Shown here piece after piece: positions 41,110-52,794 of a stretch of 64,000 nucleotides of DNA. The position numbers and the translations under genes are program-made. The stretch's first letter is position 1; the number at the start of each line of letters is the position of its first letter. The stretch lies in contig NC_056044.1 of assembly GCF_004379255.2 (NCBI RefSeq), forward strand, positions 8,100,001 to 8,164,000, read 5' to 3'. The DNA is from Salvia splendens. Its lineage: Eukaryota > Streptophyta > Magnoliopsida > Lamiales > Lamiaceae. The notes under the pieces were generated by a model. The model saw nothing but the letters and a program-made list of their open reading frames with translations. It had not been told where the DNA came from and searched no databases.

Positions 41110-41574
41110 GAAATTCAGGCCGTACCTGCTTGGGTCCAAAGTGATAGTGTATACAGACCATGCGGCCATCAAATACCTCTTGGCGAAGTAGGAATCAAAG
41201 CCGCGATTGATCAGATGGGTACTCCTTCTACAGGAGTTTGATTGGGAAGCAGTGGATAAGAATGGATGCGAGAACAGAGTGGAAGATCACTTAAGCCGAA
41301 TTTTACAAGAAGATAACGACGAAGCCATTCCAGATGCTTTCCCTGAGGAGCACCTCTACCTGATCAAGTCAGAATCTGACCGACAGTGGGTCAACCTAGT
41401 GGAAGAGGTTGATCAAGCCGAGCAAGGAAGCAAGGGGCAGCACACGCGGAAAGAGCCATGGTTTGCAGATATGGCCAATTACTTGGTGACAGGCGAGCTG
41501 CCTGGAAGTGATGAAGTTACAAGGGCACAGAAGCTAAAGCTTAAAAGCGACTCCCGATACTTCTATTGGGATCC
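41110..41574 (+). pseudogene. Athila-like RNase H to integrase N-terminus fragment
   Basis: Reads [20 protein letters not shown], a stop, then [38 protein letters not shown] and ends in YFYWD. It closely matches 62100-62515 in the Athila-like element at the right edge. No RT precedes it and no integrase core follows. It ends where the opposite-strand gag fragment begins, so the element was rearranged. Confidence 0.8.
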
Positions 41575-41639
41575 AGTCCATCCGAGCATCCATCTTATCT
41601 TTGGTTGTCTCCACAGTGGTGTTTGATGCCACTCGTCTC

Positions 41640-42478
41640 ATTATCAGGGCTCTGGGGAGTCATATGTTTTCTTAGCATTTACCAACCTTTCCAACACTCT
41701 CTTGGCGTCACTTACCCTTAGTTTCAAGAAATCACCTCCACTGGAAGAATTCATCAGATCCTTGCTCTCGGGTGTCATCCCTTCATAGAAATTGTTGAAG
41801 ATCTCCGCCTCCATCATATGATTGTTTGGACAGGCGTCCAACATTCCTGATGGACTCTCTGGATCTCTTTCTTCAGCGCATTAGTCTTTGTGGAAGGGAA
41901 GACGTAATCCAGGAATTGGGATCTAAAATAAGCCCACGTTCTGATAGAGTTGGGTGGTAGCCTCATGAACCAAGTATCGGCTTCTGCCTTTAAAGCAAAA
42001 GGGATCACCCTAAGCCTGTAGTAATCCTCGGACGATCCAGCTGGACGTTTTTGAATCCCTCAAATCTTGCAGAAATCATGTAGGAATTCATATGGGCTCT
42101 CGGTTGGTCTCCCGTAATATTGGGGCATGACGACCAATACGTTGTTCTTCACATCTATATGCGCCTGCCCTTGGGTTACCACTATTGCCTGAGCTGGTTC
42201 TCCAGGCAAGTGAGCGTTGAGAGACTCAATCTCAGGATCATTATCAACTAGTTCAGCCATCCTGACAGGTGCTTCTCCTGTAACAAATTCCTCCTTCAAC
42301 TCAGCAAACGGGTTCTGATATTCCTCCCCTTCTGAGTTGGTATTAGATGGTCTTCCCGTGTTTAATCCAGATATGGTAATGATCGGGTTGGCTGCTTCTC
42401 TGACACTCCAGTTGGATTTCGTATCTCTCCAATTGGTCGTATTATTCCAGTGCCTAAAGTTCAGGCCTCTGTTTATAA
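41640..42478 (-). pseudogene. Athila-like gag fragment
   Basis: Three minus-strand frames in order carry gag motifs: NAHLPGEPAQAI and PYEFLHDFCKI; FALKAEADTWFMRLPPNSIR; and NNFYEGMTPESKDLM followed by SDAKRVLERLV. The family matches the gag at 57947-58700. Upstream, an open segment (42478-42300) begins directly after a pyrimidine-rich TTTTTCAG, a possible splice acceptor. Frameshifts between the pieces mark it as dead. Confidence 0.75.
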
Positions 42479-43640
42479 ACTGAAAAAGAGAAAGAAAATA
42501 AAAGAATTAAGAATATGTACACCAAGTGTCTCAAACACAAGCACATATAACGCCATCCTTCCACGGTAACGACACCATTTGAAAGCTGGTATTCTCCTTT
42601 TTAAACCGAAGTACTCAAGGTTCACATGCAAATTAAACATGTAGAGCATGCGCAACTTGATCAAGTCAGACAACGGACGGTTCAAGCTGTCTGACAACTA
42701 CTGGTCGTTAGGTGTGTGAACGGAGAGACTCGGGGTTTTGAAGACCTTAACCCACAATACTATTAAACTTGTAAAGGGAAGTAATGGTCGAATCCCTCAA
42801 AGATGGAGGCGAGTGGAGTTGAGATTGAGACATTCGGGAGGTTGGCTGTGGCCACGCTTTTAAGTGGTTAAGTTTTAAACTAAGGGAAAGGTAACTGATC
42901 AACTAACTAAACTAAACTGATCAAGCTAGACTAGAGACATCATAACTGGAGAAATGTAACTTGTTCAGCTAAGCTAAAGGGAAAATGTAAAGTAACTTGG
43001 GACCACTGACACTAAACAAGCGCACTACCTAAAAGCTGTATACATCGAAAAGGTGACAGAGACTGCGATCCTAACAAACTACTACCTTCTTCTTCGCTAA
43101 GCAAATAAATAAAAATAGCGAAAGCAGATCTAAACAGAGCAACAACCCTAAAACAGAAATCAGACAAATCAAACACAGATTCATATGAAATTGATGTAAA
43201 GAAAAACAAATCTAAAGTTTCTAACCTATTCTCATGCAAGTTGACGAGTTGAAATGTAAATCTACCTATTCTCATGCAAGTCAACTTTGTGTGCACTATC
43301 TCCGTATTTATAGGATGATGTTGGGCCCAAATCCCTAGGGCAAACCCATCATATCTTGACATTTATGCCCTTGAGATGACATCTTTTCTTGTCTCTCCTG
43401 TGACTCAACACTTCATGTGGTACTTGATCAACTTGTCGGCTGGGCAGGCTTCACTGTTTGTACGCAACTGATCAACTTAGCTTCATTTCTGGCCATTTTT
43501 CACTCCTTTCTCGACTTGATCAAGTTATTCATGCACTTGCCGTTTCTACACTTTATAGCCCCTGCACACTTAAATTCACCACTCTTTTTGCACATTATCA
43601 GCCATGTTAGTGTAATAAACCCTACAAAATCATGCTTGTA
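42479..43640 (-). repeat. Leader or LTR-like remnant of the Athila-like element
   Basis: No coding motif. It holds many TTGATCAA-type palindromes (about 42655, 42896, 42917, 43424, 43470, 43516), a hallmark shared with the LTR and 3' region of the Athila-like element at the right edge. The GGGATTCGACCATTACTTCC stretch (minus strand, about 42786-42805) resembles the end of plant gypsy LTRs. I did not find a PBS. Confidence 0.45.
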
Positions 43641-43644
43641 ACGA

Positions 43645-44148
43645 GCCCTATCAACCGTTGTTGAAAAAATTATTGAACAACCAGCATTGGATTGGTTTCA
43701 TAATTATCAAAAGTCTGACATTGCGGGTTCGTGGGAGGAATTTTTGGTGGCGGTTTATCACCACTTCGCTCCGGAATTATTTGAAGGGGATTCACCAATG
43801 GTGGATCATGTACATCAAACAGAGGTTATTGTCAATACACGCACAACAATCGATTTGAAATCTTCAATTCTAGAGTCAATTTGGATTTGGGATGCACAAA
43901 TATTGTCAACGATGCAGGCTTGCTTCCAAAGGTCGAGGAAACCCCCAACAATACTATTCCAGTCGAGCACTCAGATGAGACCAGGGATGAGACTATGGAG
44001 TCTTATCCAAAAAAGGAAAAATTTTCCGGATAAGGATGAATGTGCTAAAGAAAATTCAGTTGATGCTTTTGAAGATAAAGATGGTGATGGTGCCATCCTT
44101 TCCGTTGATGAGACCAGGGATGAGACTATTGAGTCTTATCCAAATTAA
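43645..44148 (+). pseudogene. Degenerate retrotransposon gag-like fragment
   Basis: After a short frame change near 43680 the segment reads EQPALDWFHNYQKSDIAGSW, then EEFLVAVYHHFAP. This is the helical core of plant retrotransposon gag domains. A diverged direct repeat follows (DETRDETIESYP at about 44110 and a related copy at about 43975). No other domain is recognisable. Confidence 0.5.
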
Positions 44149-45329
44149 AATAGATCCATTTTTTGTTGATGTTCCCAGTGATGTTGCCGTTCCCAATGAT
44201 GTTGGTATTCTTAATTTTCTGAGTGATGTTGTCATTCCCGGTTATGGAATTGGTGTCATGGTCCGATTCTTACTTCGTCACCATGTCGGAGTGTGTCGAG
44301 CCGTTCTTCAATTTGGTGCAGTCGAAGAAATCCACATATTTGACCCAGGGACTGGAGCCTTTGAAGCATTTGATAGCCGTTCTGGTGAGTGCTCAAATAG
44401 ACTTCTCGCCTCAGATGCCCTCTCGATCCCTCCGCACAAGGATGTGAAATGCTCCGGCAGAAGCTTTAGCTCGGATTGGAGGCTGCTAGGTGCTTGCACT
44501 TTACACCCCCAGTACTACGCTTGATTTGGAGAATGCTCTGTTGGGCATTGAGGACTTGCGGGAGCACATACACAGTCTCATGGATTTGATGGATTCCAAG
44601 AAGATGGAGGTGACCTATTGCGCAGATGTTGTGTGGAGGTATGTAACTCGTCAGGTAGGGCATGCGCATCTTCAACATGTAATTTACGCGATTTGGTTGG
44701 TGACGGGCAACGAGATCGCAATCTAAATCAAGGAGGTTCTTTTGTTGTCACTTTTACTGATGCTGAGTTCCCTAGTGACTCCATCACAAATGAGGGTAAG
44801 CCTCATCCACTTGCACCTACACAACCTAAAAAATTTGCGGTGGCTATGGAGTCTTTACCCGGACTCAGTACTAATGTTATGGATGTGAACGGTGATTAAT
44901 GTGGAGTAGACTTAGGTGCTGAGATAGACTACTCAGTAAAGACTGGTTTGGAGCTCCCTCATCAGGAAAAGGAAGGTGAAGATTCAGTTGCAGCTGAACT
45001 TGAACGAGGAATGAGATCTGAACATGTGTGTCGTTCGTTTATCCATTATCGGCAACAACAACTGTTTCAACAGTCATACCTGCAATGTCCTGTTCAGCAG
45101 GAAGATGAAAGCATTCCTATTTGCTTGCAGACCGGATCAGCTTTGGAGCATCAGTTCACACTTGTGTAGGCCTTGTCATAAAAAATCCCGCTACAGCTCT
45201 TCATTGGGAGCCATATGGCTTCATTTAACATCTATACGCTGCACAATACTTTGCGCTTCATTTAGCATCTATACGCTGCACAGGAGTATCTATTTGCTTT
45301 ATTATGTATTTGATTGAATCCTTTGTTTT
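44149..45329. other. Unrecognised, partly open region
   Basis: Several plus-strand frames of 70-160 aa (44036-44524, 44618-44899, 44948-45169) abut each other in different frames. That could be one decayed gene or retrotransposon interior. I recognise no domain and assign no function. Confidence 0.3.
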
Positions 45330-46052
45330 GGTTTTCATGAAGAACATAAGTAGCTAAATTTATTGTGGAGTTTTGGTGAAGACTACAATGGATGTTTGTG
45401 ATTAATTCAATGACTTCTTTAGATTGCTTAGTTCGTGTGGTTTCTTTGTTCACTCTTGTGCCATTTTAATTCAATTGCTTAGCTACCAATTGAGTTTGTT
45501 TACCTTTATAGTAGTAACCGAGAGATACCTATCTACGGTTGATAAAAGAGTGAGCATCACTTTGATAATCTACACTCGAGAGAGGGGATCTTTTGCGAGG
45601 ACTTGGGTCTTTTGTTCCATGGAGTTAATCTAAACATATTAGAAGGAGACTTCAATATTAAGGGTTAATCAGCGGGGTGAGTACACTTGCGAGGGGGCTC
45701 AACCTGGACTAGCGACTTTCATAGTAACCCTAGAGACATAAAATGGGTAATTGAAGTTGTTGAATCAATTGCACGACAATTCCATTGTAATTGGATCCAC
45801 CTCTTTGTGGTATCTTTTCACTTGTGTTCATTTCCTCTTGTTACTTTTATTTCCCTTTTCTTGTTATATGCTTATAGTAGTGTTAGAACAAAACCAATTC
45901 CTTTTCGATTGTCTAGATAGTAGTCGAAGTTTGTTCGTGGTACTTGAGTTGATATAATCTTGTCTCTGTGGGATACGATACTCTTACTTATTTTATACTA
46001 CACTAGCCCCGTACATTTGCTGGTATTTCTCGTGTTAAAATAATTCGAATCA
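45330..46052 (+). repeat. LTR-like remnant ending at a primer binding site
   Basis: The stretch ends CGAATCA just before a good PBS (46059-46076). It has the TCTGTGGGATACGATACTC motif typical of the 3' end of plant gypsy LTRs. The 5' boundary is not clear and no second copy was found in the window. Confidence 0.5.
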
Positions 46053-46058
46053 AGTTTT

Positions 46059-46076
46059 TGGCGCCGTTGCAAGGGA
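46059..46076 (+). other. tRNA-Asp-type primer binding site
   Basis: TGGCGCCGTTGCAAGGGA matches the 3' end of plant tRNA-Asp except at two positions. It marks the start of the interior of an otherwise decayed LTR element. Confidence 0.65.
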
Positions 46077-48200
46077 ATATTATTGCTTTAAGCTGATATT
46101 GTGTAACAATGGATTACTCTGCGCTCCTATGGAAGATGCAATTATCTGCTACAACATTTGATATACTCCGTAAAACGTGGGTGAGATATAAACATATGCT
46201 TGCTCTCTTGTTTTTATTATTTTTCACCTTTAGTTTTCTCCTCTGTAGAGCTGAAGTTTTTCTCCGTAGAGCTTAAGTTAAAAAAATTTTAAAAAAAATA
46301 AAAAATTCTTTTCTTTAAAATTTTTTCCCTTTCCCATTTGATTTTTTTCTTTTTTTTACTTCTTATTTTTCATATTTTTTTCTTAAAAAATCTTTAAAAA
46401 ACTAGAACCTCCTTCCCTCTATTTTTATTTTATTTTCTCCACATAATTCAACCACACACTTCAAATTCACATCACTTAATCAAATTCTTTGTACTTTAAC
46501 AATTATTCATGTGCCTAGCTATCAATCAACACAAGGTACGTTCTCTTTTAATTTCTGAGCTTTGATCTTGAATTCTTTCATTGAATGACTTTGTTGTTGA
46601 TATATATATTGGGAGTTTGGATAGGAGTTTGATGAGTGATGATTTAATTGGGATTTATTCTTTGTGAATTGGTGAGTTTTGGATATTTGTAAGAAATAGT
46701 TGTTGGGTGTGCTTGTGTATATTTGATCTTTGGTGGATGAAAATTGAATATCACTTTGGCTTGATTGTTGATACACATAGTTCATGTTCATAGCATTGCG
46801 AGACTATTTTATCTTGCATGAATTGTGTTTTTAGGAGCTTAAATTGTTTTGCGTGATCTTGGTCTATTGTTCAAAATTTTGCAATTAATTGGGGGATAGA
46901 GAATATTACGGGGGATGAAAAATGATCATGTTAAGGTAGATAATTTGATTTGCATATTTTATGCCTTGATATGATTAAAGTTTGGGAGATTGCCACATAT
47001 TATACATTGTACTCTACTACAACTTTCTTCATTCTATGCTCACATTGCGAAATTGTAGGTACAAAAGACATCCCAAAGAAAGTCCAGAGAGTGGGGAATA
47101 ATTTATGAACTTCATAGAACGTCAAGCTAAAGACGTTAGCCAAGCGCTTGTTGGGAGACAACCCAACATTTGTATCATTTTTTTCCATTTTTATTTTTTT
47201 AGTTTAATTTGTTTTCTTAGTTTACTCACGTACCTACCGACTTTGCAAACTTATTCTTAACGTAGTTTTGAATAAGTTTGGAGGGATGAAGTGGTGGACC
47301 GTGAGTTTAGTTGTTTTTGTTAGTTTTTTTTAATAAACCCGAGGTGAATCTTGTCATGAGCATAACATGAAAAACTTAGAAGTACTCATGTTTAGGGACA
47401 TCGGATTGAGTTGCCTATGATAAAAATTTCGTTTATGTGTGGGTTGAGCTGACTTGATACATTGATTTGAGAGTTCTGTGAAATAGTGCACAATTAATGA
47501 ATTGCTTATTTGCCTTGAATCATGCTTATACCTTGTGAGATTTGAGCCATACATTTCCTTCTTGTGTGATTTATCTGCATTCATGTATTCGTTTCTAGAA
47601 CTTGCTCCTAGTCTGCTTAAGTCTACATAGTGTTTAAATGATAAAAGAGGACGTTAGACCATCCTTCTTAGCTACTTTATATATCCAAATTTATGACCTT
47701 ATTCAAAATATTTTTCCCTAGCTAGCCACTTTGAGCCTTTAAAGCCTTTTTTCTTTGGAAGCTAAATAAATGAGAATATCCATACACTCTTAGTGGATTT
47801 TAGTTTATATTTTGTGAAAAGAGTTGGAGAGATAAGGTAGAAAGAAAAGTAGGGTGCTTACTTGTGAAAAGAGCATAGACATCTATCTGTGGTTTTAATG
47901 AGATATTTGGTTGTGCATAAAAGGGGAAAAAATAAAGGATGTACAAAAGAAAAAAATGAAAAGAAAAGAAAAAGAATCAAAGGAATTTGGGAAGTGAGAA
48001 GAAATTTAGACAAAGTCTAAAATTTACTGAGAATTGAATTATTGGTGGAGTGCTAAGTTTGATGTAGTAGAAATTGATCACTTTTGCTATGTTAGGGTTT
48101 AGTCACTTTTTAGCCATATTTCCTCACCTTACACCAAAGAGCCTACATTATAACTTAAAATAAAGACATTTCGGATTTTTGATTTTAATCACATAAAGTA
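46077..48200 (+). repeat. Non-coding interior of a decayed LTR element
   Basis: AT-rich, with no gag or pol. The stretch at 47120-47170 (AAGACGTTAGCCAAGCGCTT then GGGAGACAACCCAA) is a conserved sequence found between pol and the 3' LTR of many plant gypsy elements. A poly-A/G-rich segment occurs at 47930-48000. This fits a large internal deletion or a non-autonomous (LARD-like) derivative. Confidence 0.45.
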
Positions 48201-49656
48201 GAGGATGGATTAGATTTTATGTGGCTTTTACCTGTCGTTATCTGAAGACATTTATATTTAAAATTTTTAATGCAGATGTTGGGAAAATCAAAATCTCTAC
48301 TCATCAAGGAATACTACCAAAGGCTCTTCAATTGGTTGGTGGCCTTCTCGCTGGTCATGGTGATGGTGGGTCGTTTCATCTTGAAGTTCATTTTGATCGA
48401 GATGGGTGCATGGATACTTTTTATATTCTTAAGAGACATATACACGATTGTTTTTGTCCTCGGAATCTCTTTACTACAACCCCGTGTGGCATGCTGTTGT
48501 TAAGATTTGGGAAACTGTGGTCTGCAGCCCTTTCCTCGACTTAGACAGGTAATTATGATCTTGTGATATAGTACTAAATCTTGTTTTAAACCATAATTGG
48601 GGATTGATGAACCCTAGTTGGATTTAGTGGATGCACCATACAGCCGGGTGAACACGAGTTTATGGCTTGTTTTAAGAAAATTCTCTAACTATAGCTGATG
48701 TGAAGTATTGTTGGACAGATGGCGATTCCACTTGTAGTCATCGCTGGGATACTGTTGCTCTACTGGCGGTGTTGTGGAAGGAGGAAACACGGTTTTAGTT
48801 GGATGTTACCTGTGCATGGCAATCAGAAAGATGAACGAAGATCAGAGTGAAATATATGTATGATGGTGCAACAACGCACTCATCCCATCACTCGGCCTCA
48901 GGTGCTTTTCATATTTTATATACGAGCACTCGTGGTTTTGTGTCCACACATACATACAGCAATCAACATCGAAGGGATCCAACGTAGATCTGCGTACACT
49001 TGTCGTAACAAGAATGAAATGTACAAATGGCCGTACCTTGGAGTATCGTCCGATTTGTTTGTTATATCACAGGTTTACATAGGGTGATATATAGCTCGTT
49101 TCGAATGTTTGAAGACGCATTTTTTTCGAGCCTGAACAGAAAGAAAGGAGATACAGATTTGGTGTTAAAGAAAGCAGATTTATCTATGGTGGATTTATTT
49201 TGTGCTTCACTGTAGTGTAAAGAAATCTCCCTCTCCCTCTCTGTTGCAAGGGATATAGGTCATCGTTTTAAACATGCATGGAGTAAAATCTTGCCATTCT
49301 TATTCCATGTTTACCACTTCGTAGATTTTCATCACAGAAATCTGTATTAGTTATTAACCTCTGTTGTGAAATGTAGTATGAGTGAACTTATATAATGTCG
49401 ATTTTGCTATTTTAAAAAGGAAAAAAATAATTAAGTTAATAAAAAAAGATAAGATAGTCATATTTTTGTAATAACTAGTGTCCAACCCCATGCGGTACAT
49501 GGCTCAAATAATTTTCACAAACTAATAATGAAAAGAAAGAATTGAAACACCAAATATGACACTATAAAGGAATTCTCAAAGAAGAGTGAAGAATACAACA
49601 TTAGTAAAATTGAGCAAAAGAAAGATAAAAATTCAAAACTATTCGAACTAACAAAT
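48201..49656. other. Unassigned region with short plus-strand frames
   Basis: Overlapping frames at 48221-48544 and 48270-48503 are open. One gives a hydrophobic, membrane-like peptide, the other a mixed peptide; neither is recognised. A segment at about 48720-48850 encodes a hydrophobic stretch followed by Arg/Lys. These may be captured gene pieces or chance frames. Confidence 0.25.
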
Positions 49657-49955
49657 AACTACAAAAGAAACTGAGGTTATAAATTTTGAAAAACTTCGTT
49701 ATACCAACAACATTAAGAGTAATAGTATGGTTTGTGCCATCAACTTCGTCATTACCAACTAAAATCTTCAATCCTCTAGCAACATATAGCAACATACAAT
49801 TGTTTATGACAAAAAATAAGTTTTTTTCAGATATAACTCAACATGAGAAGTTGGTTTAAGAATTCGAATATTTATGACCGTATAACAAACTGAATATTTT
49901 AGTATAGTTGCTTTGGTTGGTTTATCTAACCATTCTTCCTACCAAAAAAAATTGC
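49657..49955. repeat. Direct repeat flanking the LINE, left copy
   Basis: 299 bp, beginning AACTACAAAAGAAACTGA and ending CCAAAAAAAATTGC. It matches 52513-52794 with roughly nine substitutions and three indels. The two copies exactly bracket the LINE body. Confidence 0.88.
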
Positions 49956-52512
49956 TCGCCCACACCTAATATTGCTATCAAGCTTGATATGGCTAAAGCT
50001 TATGATCGGGTGCAATGGTCGTTCTTGATCAAGGTTCTACGGCAAATGGGATTCAAGGATAAATGGCTCAGTTTGGTGGAACGTAGCATTAATTCTTGCT
50101 GGTTCTCGGTTCTTATCAACGGGACTGCAGCTGGTTTCTTTAAGTCTTCCAGAGGTCTCTGGCAAGGCGACCCCCTTTCGCCTTCTCTGTTCATCTTAGC
50201 GGCCGAATAGCTATCAAGAAGCTTAGATAAGATCATCCTTGGTAGGAAAGAAATGAGGTTTGCCACTACGCTCCACGGTTTAGAGGTCTCCCACATTGCC
50301 TATGCTGACAACATCTTGATTTTCATTCAAGCTAGGCGAAAATCCCTGCCGGAGCTCGTAGAGTGTTTAAGACATTACCCAGCCACATCAGGACAGAAAA
50401 TAAATATGGAGAAAAGTTAGTTTTATGTTGATGAGAAACACATGAGTTGGGCACCACGCATTGAAGCCATTGGCGGATTTCAGCAGGGCGTCTTCCCCTT
50501 CATCTACCTTGGTGTACCGATTTTCAAAGGAAGGAAAAGAACGGATATGTTCCTATTTCTAAGAGAGAAGATATCTGCCCGGATACACTCTTGGTCGCAT
50601 AAACTTCTATCTTTTGGAGGGAAATTGACACTTATCAAGAGTACGCTTGGAGCGATTCCACTCCATATCTTCCAAGTGCTTGAGCCGACGAAAGAGGCAA
50701 TGAAACAAATGGAGAGCCTCATTGCCAAGTACTTTTGGGGATCAACAGACGATAAGAAAGCAACGCATTGGATTAGCTGGGATCAAGTCTGTCTTCCGGT
50801 CAAGGAAGGAGGGTTGGGGATTCAGAAATTTGAGGAGATGGTGGAGGCTTTTGGGATGAAGCTCTGGGTGAGATTTAAAGAGCCAAACTCGCTCTGGGCA
50901 AACTTCATGTTGCAAAAATATTGCCGAAAAGCGGCACCATCAAAAGTCCCTTTCTCGAATAAACAGAGCACCATGTGGAAACGAATGGCGAGGGCAAGAA
51001 ACAAGATCCACAATCACATTCATTGGGCCCTAGGTAATGGGAATATTCAGTTCTGGGAAGGCATTTGGTGGAGGGATAAGCCTATCAGCGAGCTGTGCTA
51101 CCCAGGAATAAACCTGCAGCAAGAGAAAGTGAAGGATTTTTGGAGGAACGGGTGTTGGAACGTAGCCTTGATTCAGAGTGTTCTTGAGCCGCTGGGGGAA
51201 CCGGGGGAGGTTACTGAAGAGATTGCTATGATCCCGATTGACTCAGGCAGCAAAGATAAGTTGAGGTGGACGAAATCACCGCATGGAGACTTCACCACAA
51301 ACTCTGCATGGGAAATCATCAGGTTCCGGCACCCAGTGATACAGGTGTTTAAGTTAATCTGGAATGAGTGCATCATCCCCTCAATATCTATCTTTGTCTG
51401 GAGGTTGCTCGCTAATCGTATCCCGGTTGACGCGAAGATGTAATAGAGGAGAGTTAGCCTTGCGTCAAACTGCAGGTGTTGCCGTGCTCCAGCTATTGAG
51501 ACAAGGGAACATCTGTTTCTCCATGGAGAAGTAGTGGCTCAAGTATGGGAAAAGATCGCCGACTGGTTCCCAACTCTGTCAAGGAGGAATGTGTCCCACA
51601 ATGACTTGGAAAAACATATCAAATTATGGCATCGTTGGCTATGCCGAACGCCTAAACCTCATTTGAGCTCGGTCATCCCATGCCTGGCGCTGTGGACAAT
51701 AAGGTCAGAGAGAAATGGCTGGATTCACCGGGGGACGTTGTTTACCGCTGAATCAGTGATAAACCAGGTAATCCAAAACTCGTCAGATGGGTTCCGCCAG
51801 ATGCATCCTGGATCAAGCTCAACATCGAGGGGCTGTGGAGTGTGTCGGGGTCAGGGGTTGGTGGCATTCTCCGGGACGAAGAAGGCAATTTAGTCCGAGG
51901 ATTTAAATCTAACATCTCCGCAGTTTCTCACCTGGATGCGGAACTCCAAGCCCTCTCCCTCGGGCTAGATCTGGCGGGTGGAGGAGGACGGAAGATCTGG
52001 ATTGAGATGGGAAACCTTGAAGCCGTGGCACTTTTGAAAGCGAAGAGGCATGGAGCAGCCAACTTGCGACACAAGATCTCGGAGATCCGCAACAATTTAA
52101 AATCAATCTGCTACAAAATCTCCCATATTCAAAGAGAAGGTAACAAGGCGGCGAAGACTTTGGAACAGCAAAGGGGCAAGGAAGCTCGGTACACTATTTT
52201 AGACCAGCACACGGCAGCACCATTGGTTAAGGCCATGATCCGTATGGACCAACTCGGCCTACCAAACTTCCCCTCTCACGGTCCTACAAGTGATGTATAG
52301 GTTTGAGTTATATTTGTCGAGATTGTTTAGACATAGGAAGAGAGTAGGCTGGTGTCGTATTCATTGTTGGGATTCGGACCCCAAGTTACTCTCTCTGTTG
52401 ATGTTGAGCATGTCACTTTTGAGCATGACTCGTGTTTGTTTTTGATTGTCTTTGCTGATATATAGGGATGAGGGCCCAGCGAACCCTCCACCTCGAAGGG
52501 TTGGATTAAAAA
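49956..52512 (+). mobile_element. 5'-truncated LINE (non-LTR retrotransposon)
   Basis: The body begins inside the RT domain and ends in GGGTTGGATTAAAAAAA, a poly-A tail directly before the right flanking repeat. RT, a zinc-binding RT-associated region and an RNase H follow in the order of plant L1-type LINEs. No endonuclease is present, owing to 5' truncation, which is usual for target-primed reverse transcription. Confidence 0.88.
49965..52300 (+). pseudogene. LINE ORF2 remnant: RT, zf-RVT and RNase H
   Basis: RT motifs are [31 protein letters not shown], and the catalytic box, here YADN instead of YADD (about 50299). A long stretch at 50442-51443 holds the FIYLGVPIFKGRK, ISWDQVCLPVKEGGLGI and WEGIWW motifs that follow RT in plant LINEs. 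The RNase H (about 51800-52200) reads GSGVGGILRDEEGN and MGNLEAVALLK; Asp residues normally expected at catalytic positions are Glu or Asn. At least three stops or frameshifts (50207, 50417, 51441) break the frame. Not functional. Confidence 0.88.
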
Positions 52513-52794
52513 AACTACAAAAGAAACTGAAGTTATAAATTTTGAAAAACTTTGTTATACCAACATTAAGAGTAGTATGGTTTGTGCCATCAACTTCGTC
52601 ATTACAAACTAAAATCTTCAATCCTCTAGCAGCATACAATTGTTTATGAAAAAAATAGGTTTTTTTCAGATATAACTCAACATGAGAAGTTGGTTTAAGA
52701 ATTCGAATAGTTATGACCGTATAACAAACTGAATATTTTAGTTTAGTTGCTTTGGTTGGTTTATCTAACCATTCATCCTACCAAAAAAAATTGC
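52513..52794. repeat. Direct repeat flanking the LINE, right copy
   Basis: 282 bp, the partner of 49657-49955. The sequence after its end (ACCACAATGCACCC) differs from the LINE start that follows the left copy, so both edges of the duplication are sharp. Confidence 0.88.

Noticed and set aside
46059..46076. tRNA gene
   Set aside because: Only the tRNA 3'-end complement is present, next to LTR-like sequence; it is a primer binding site.
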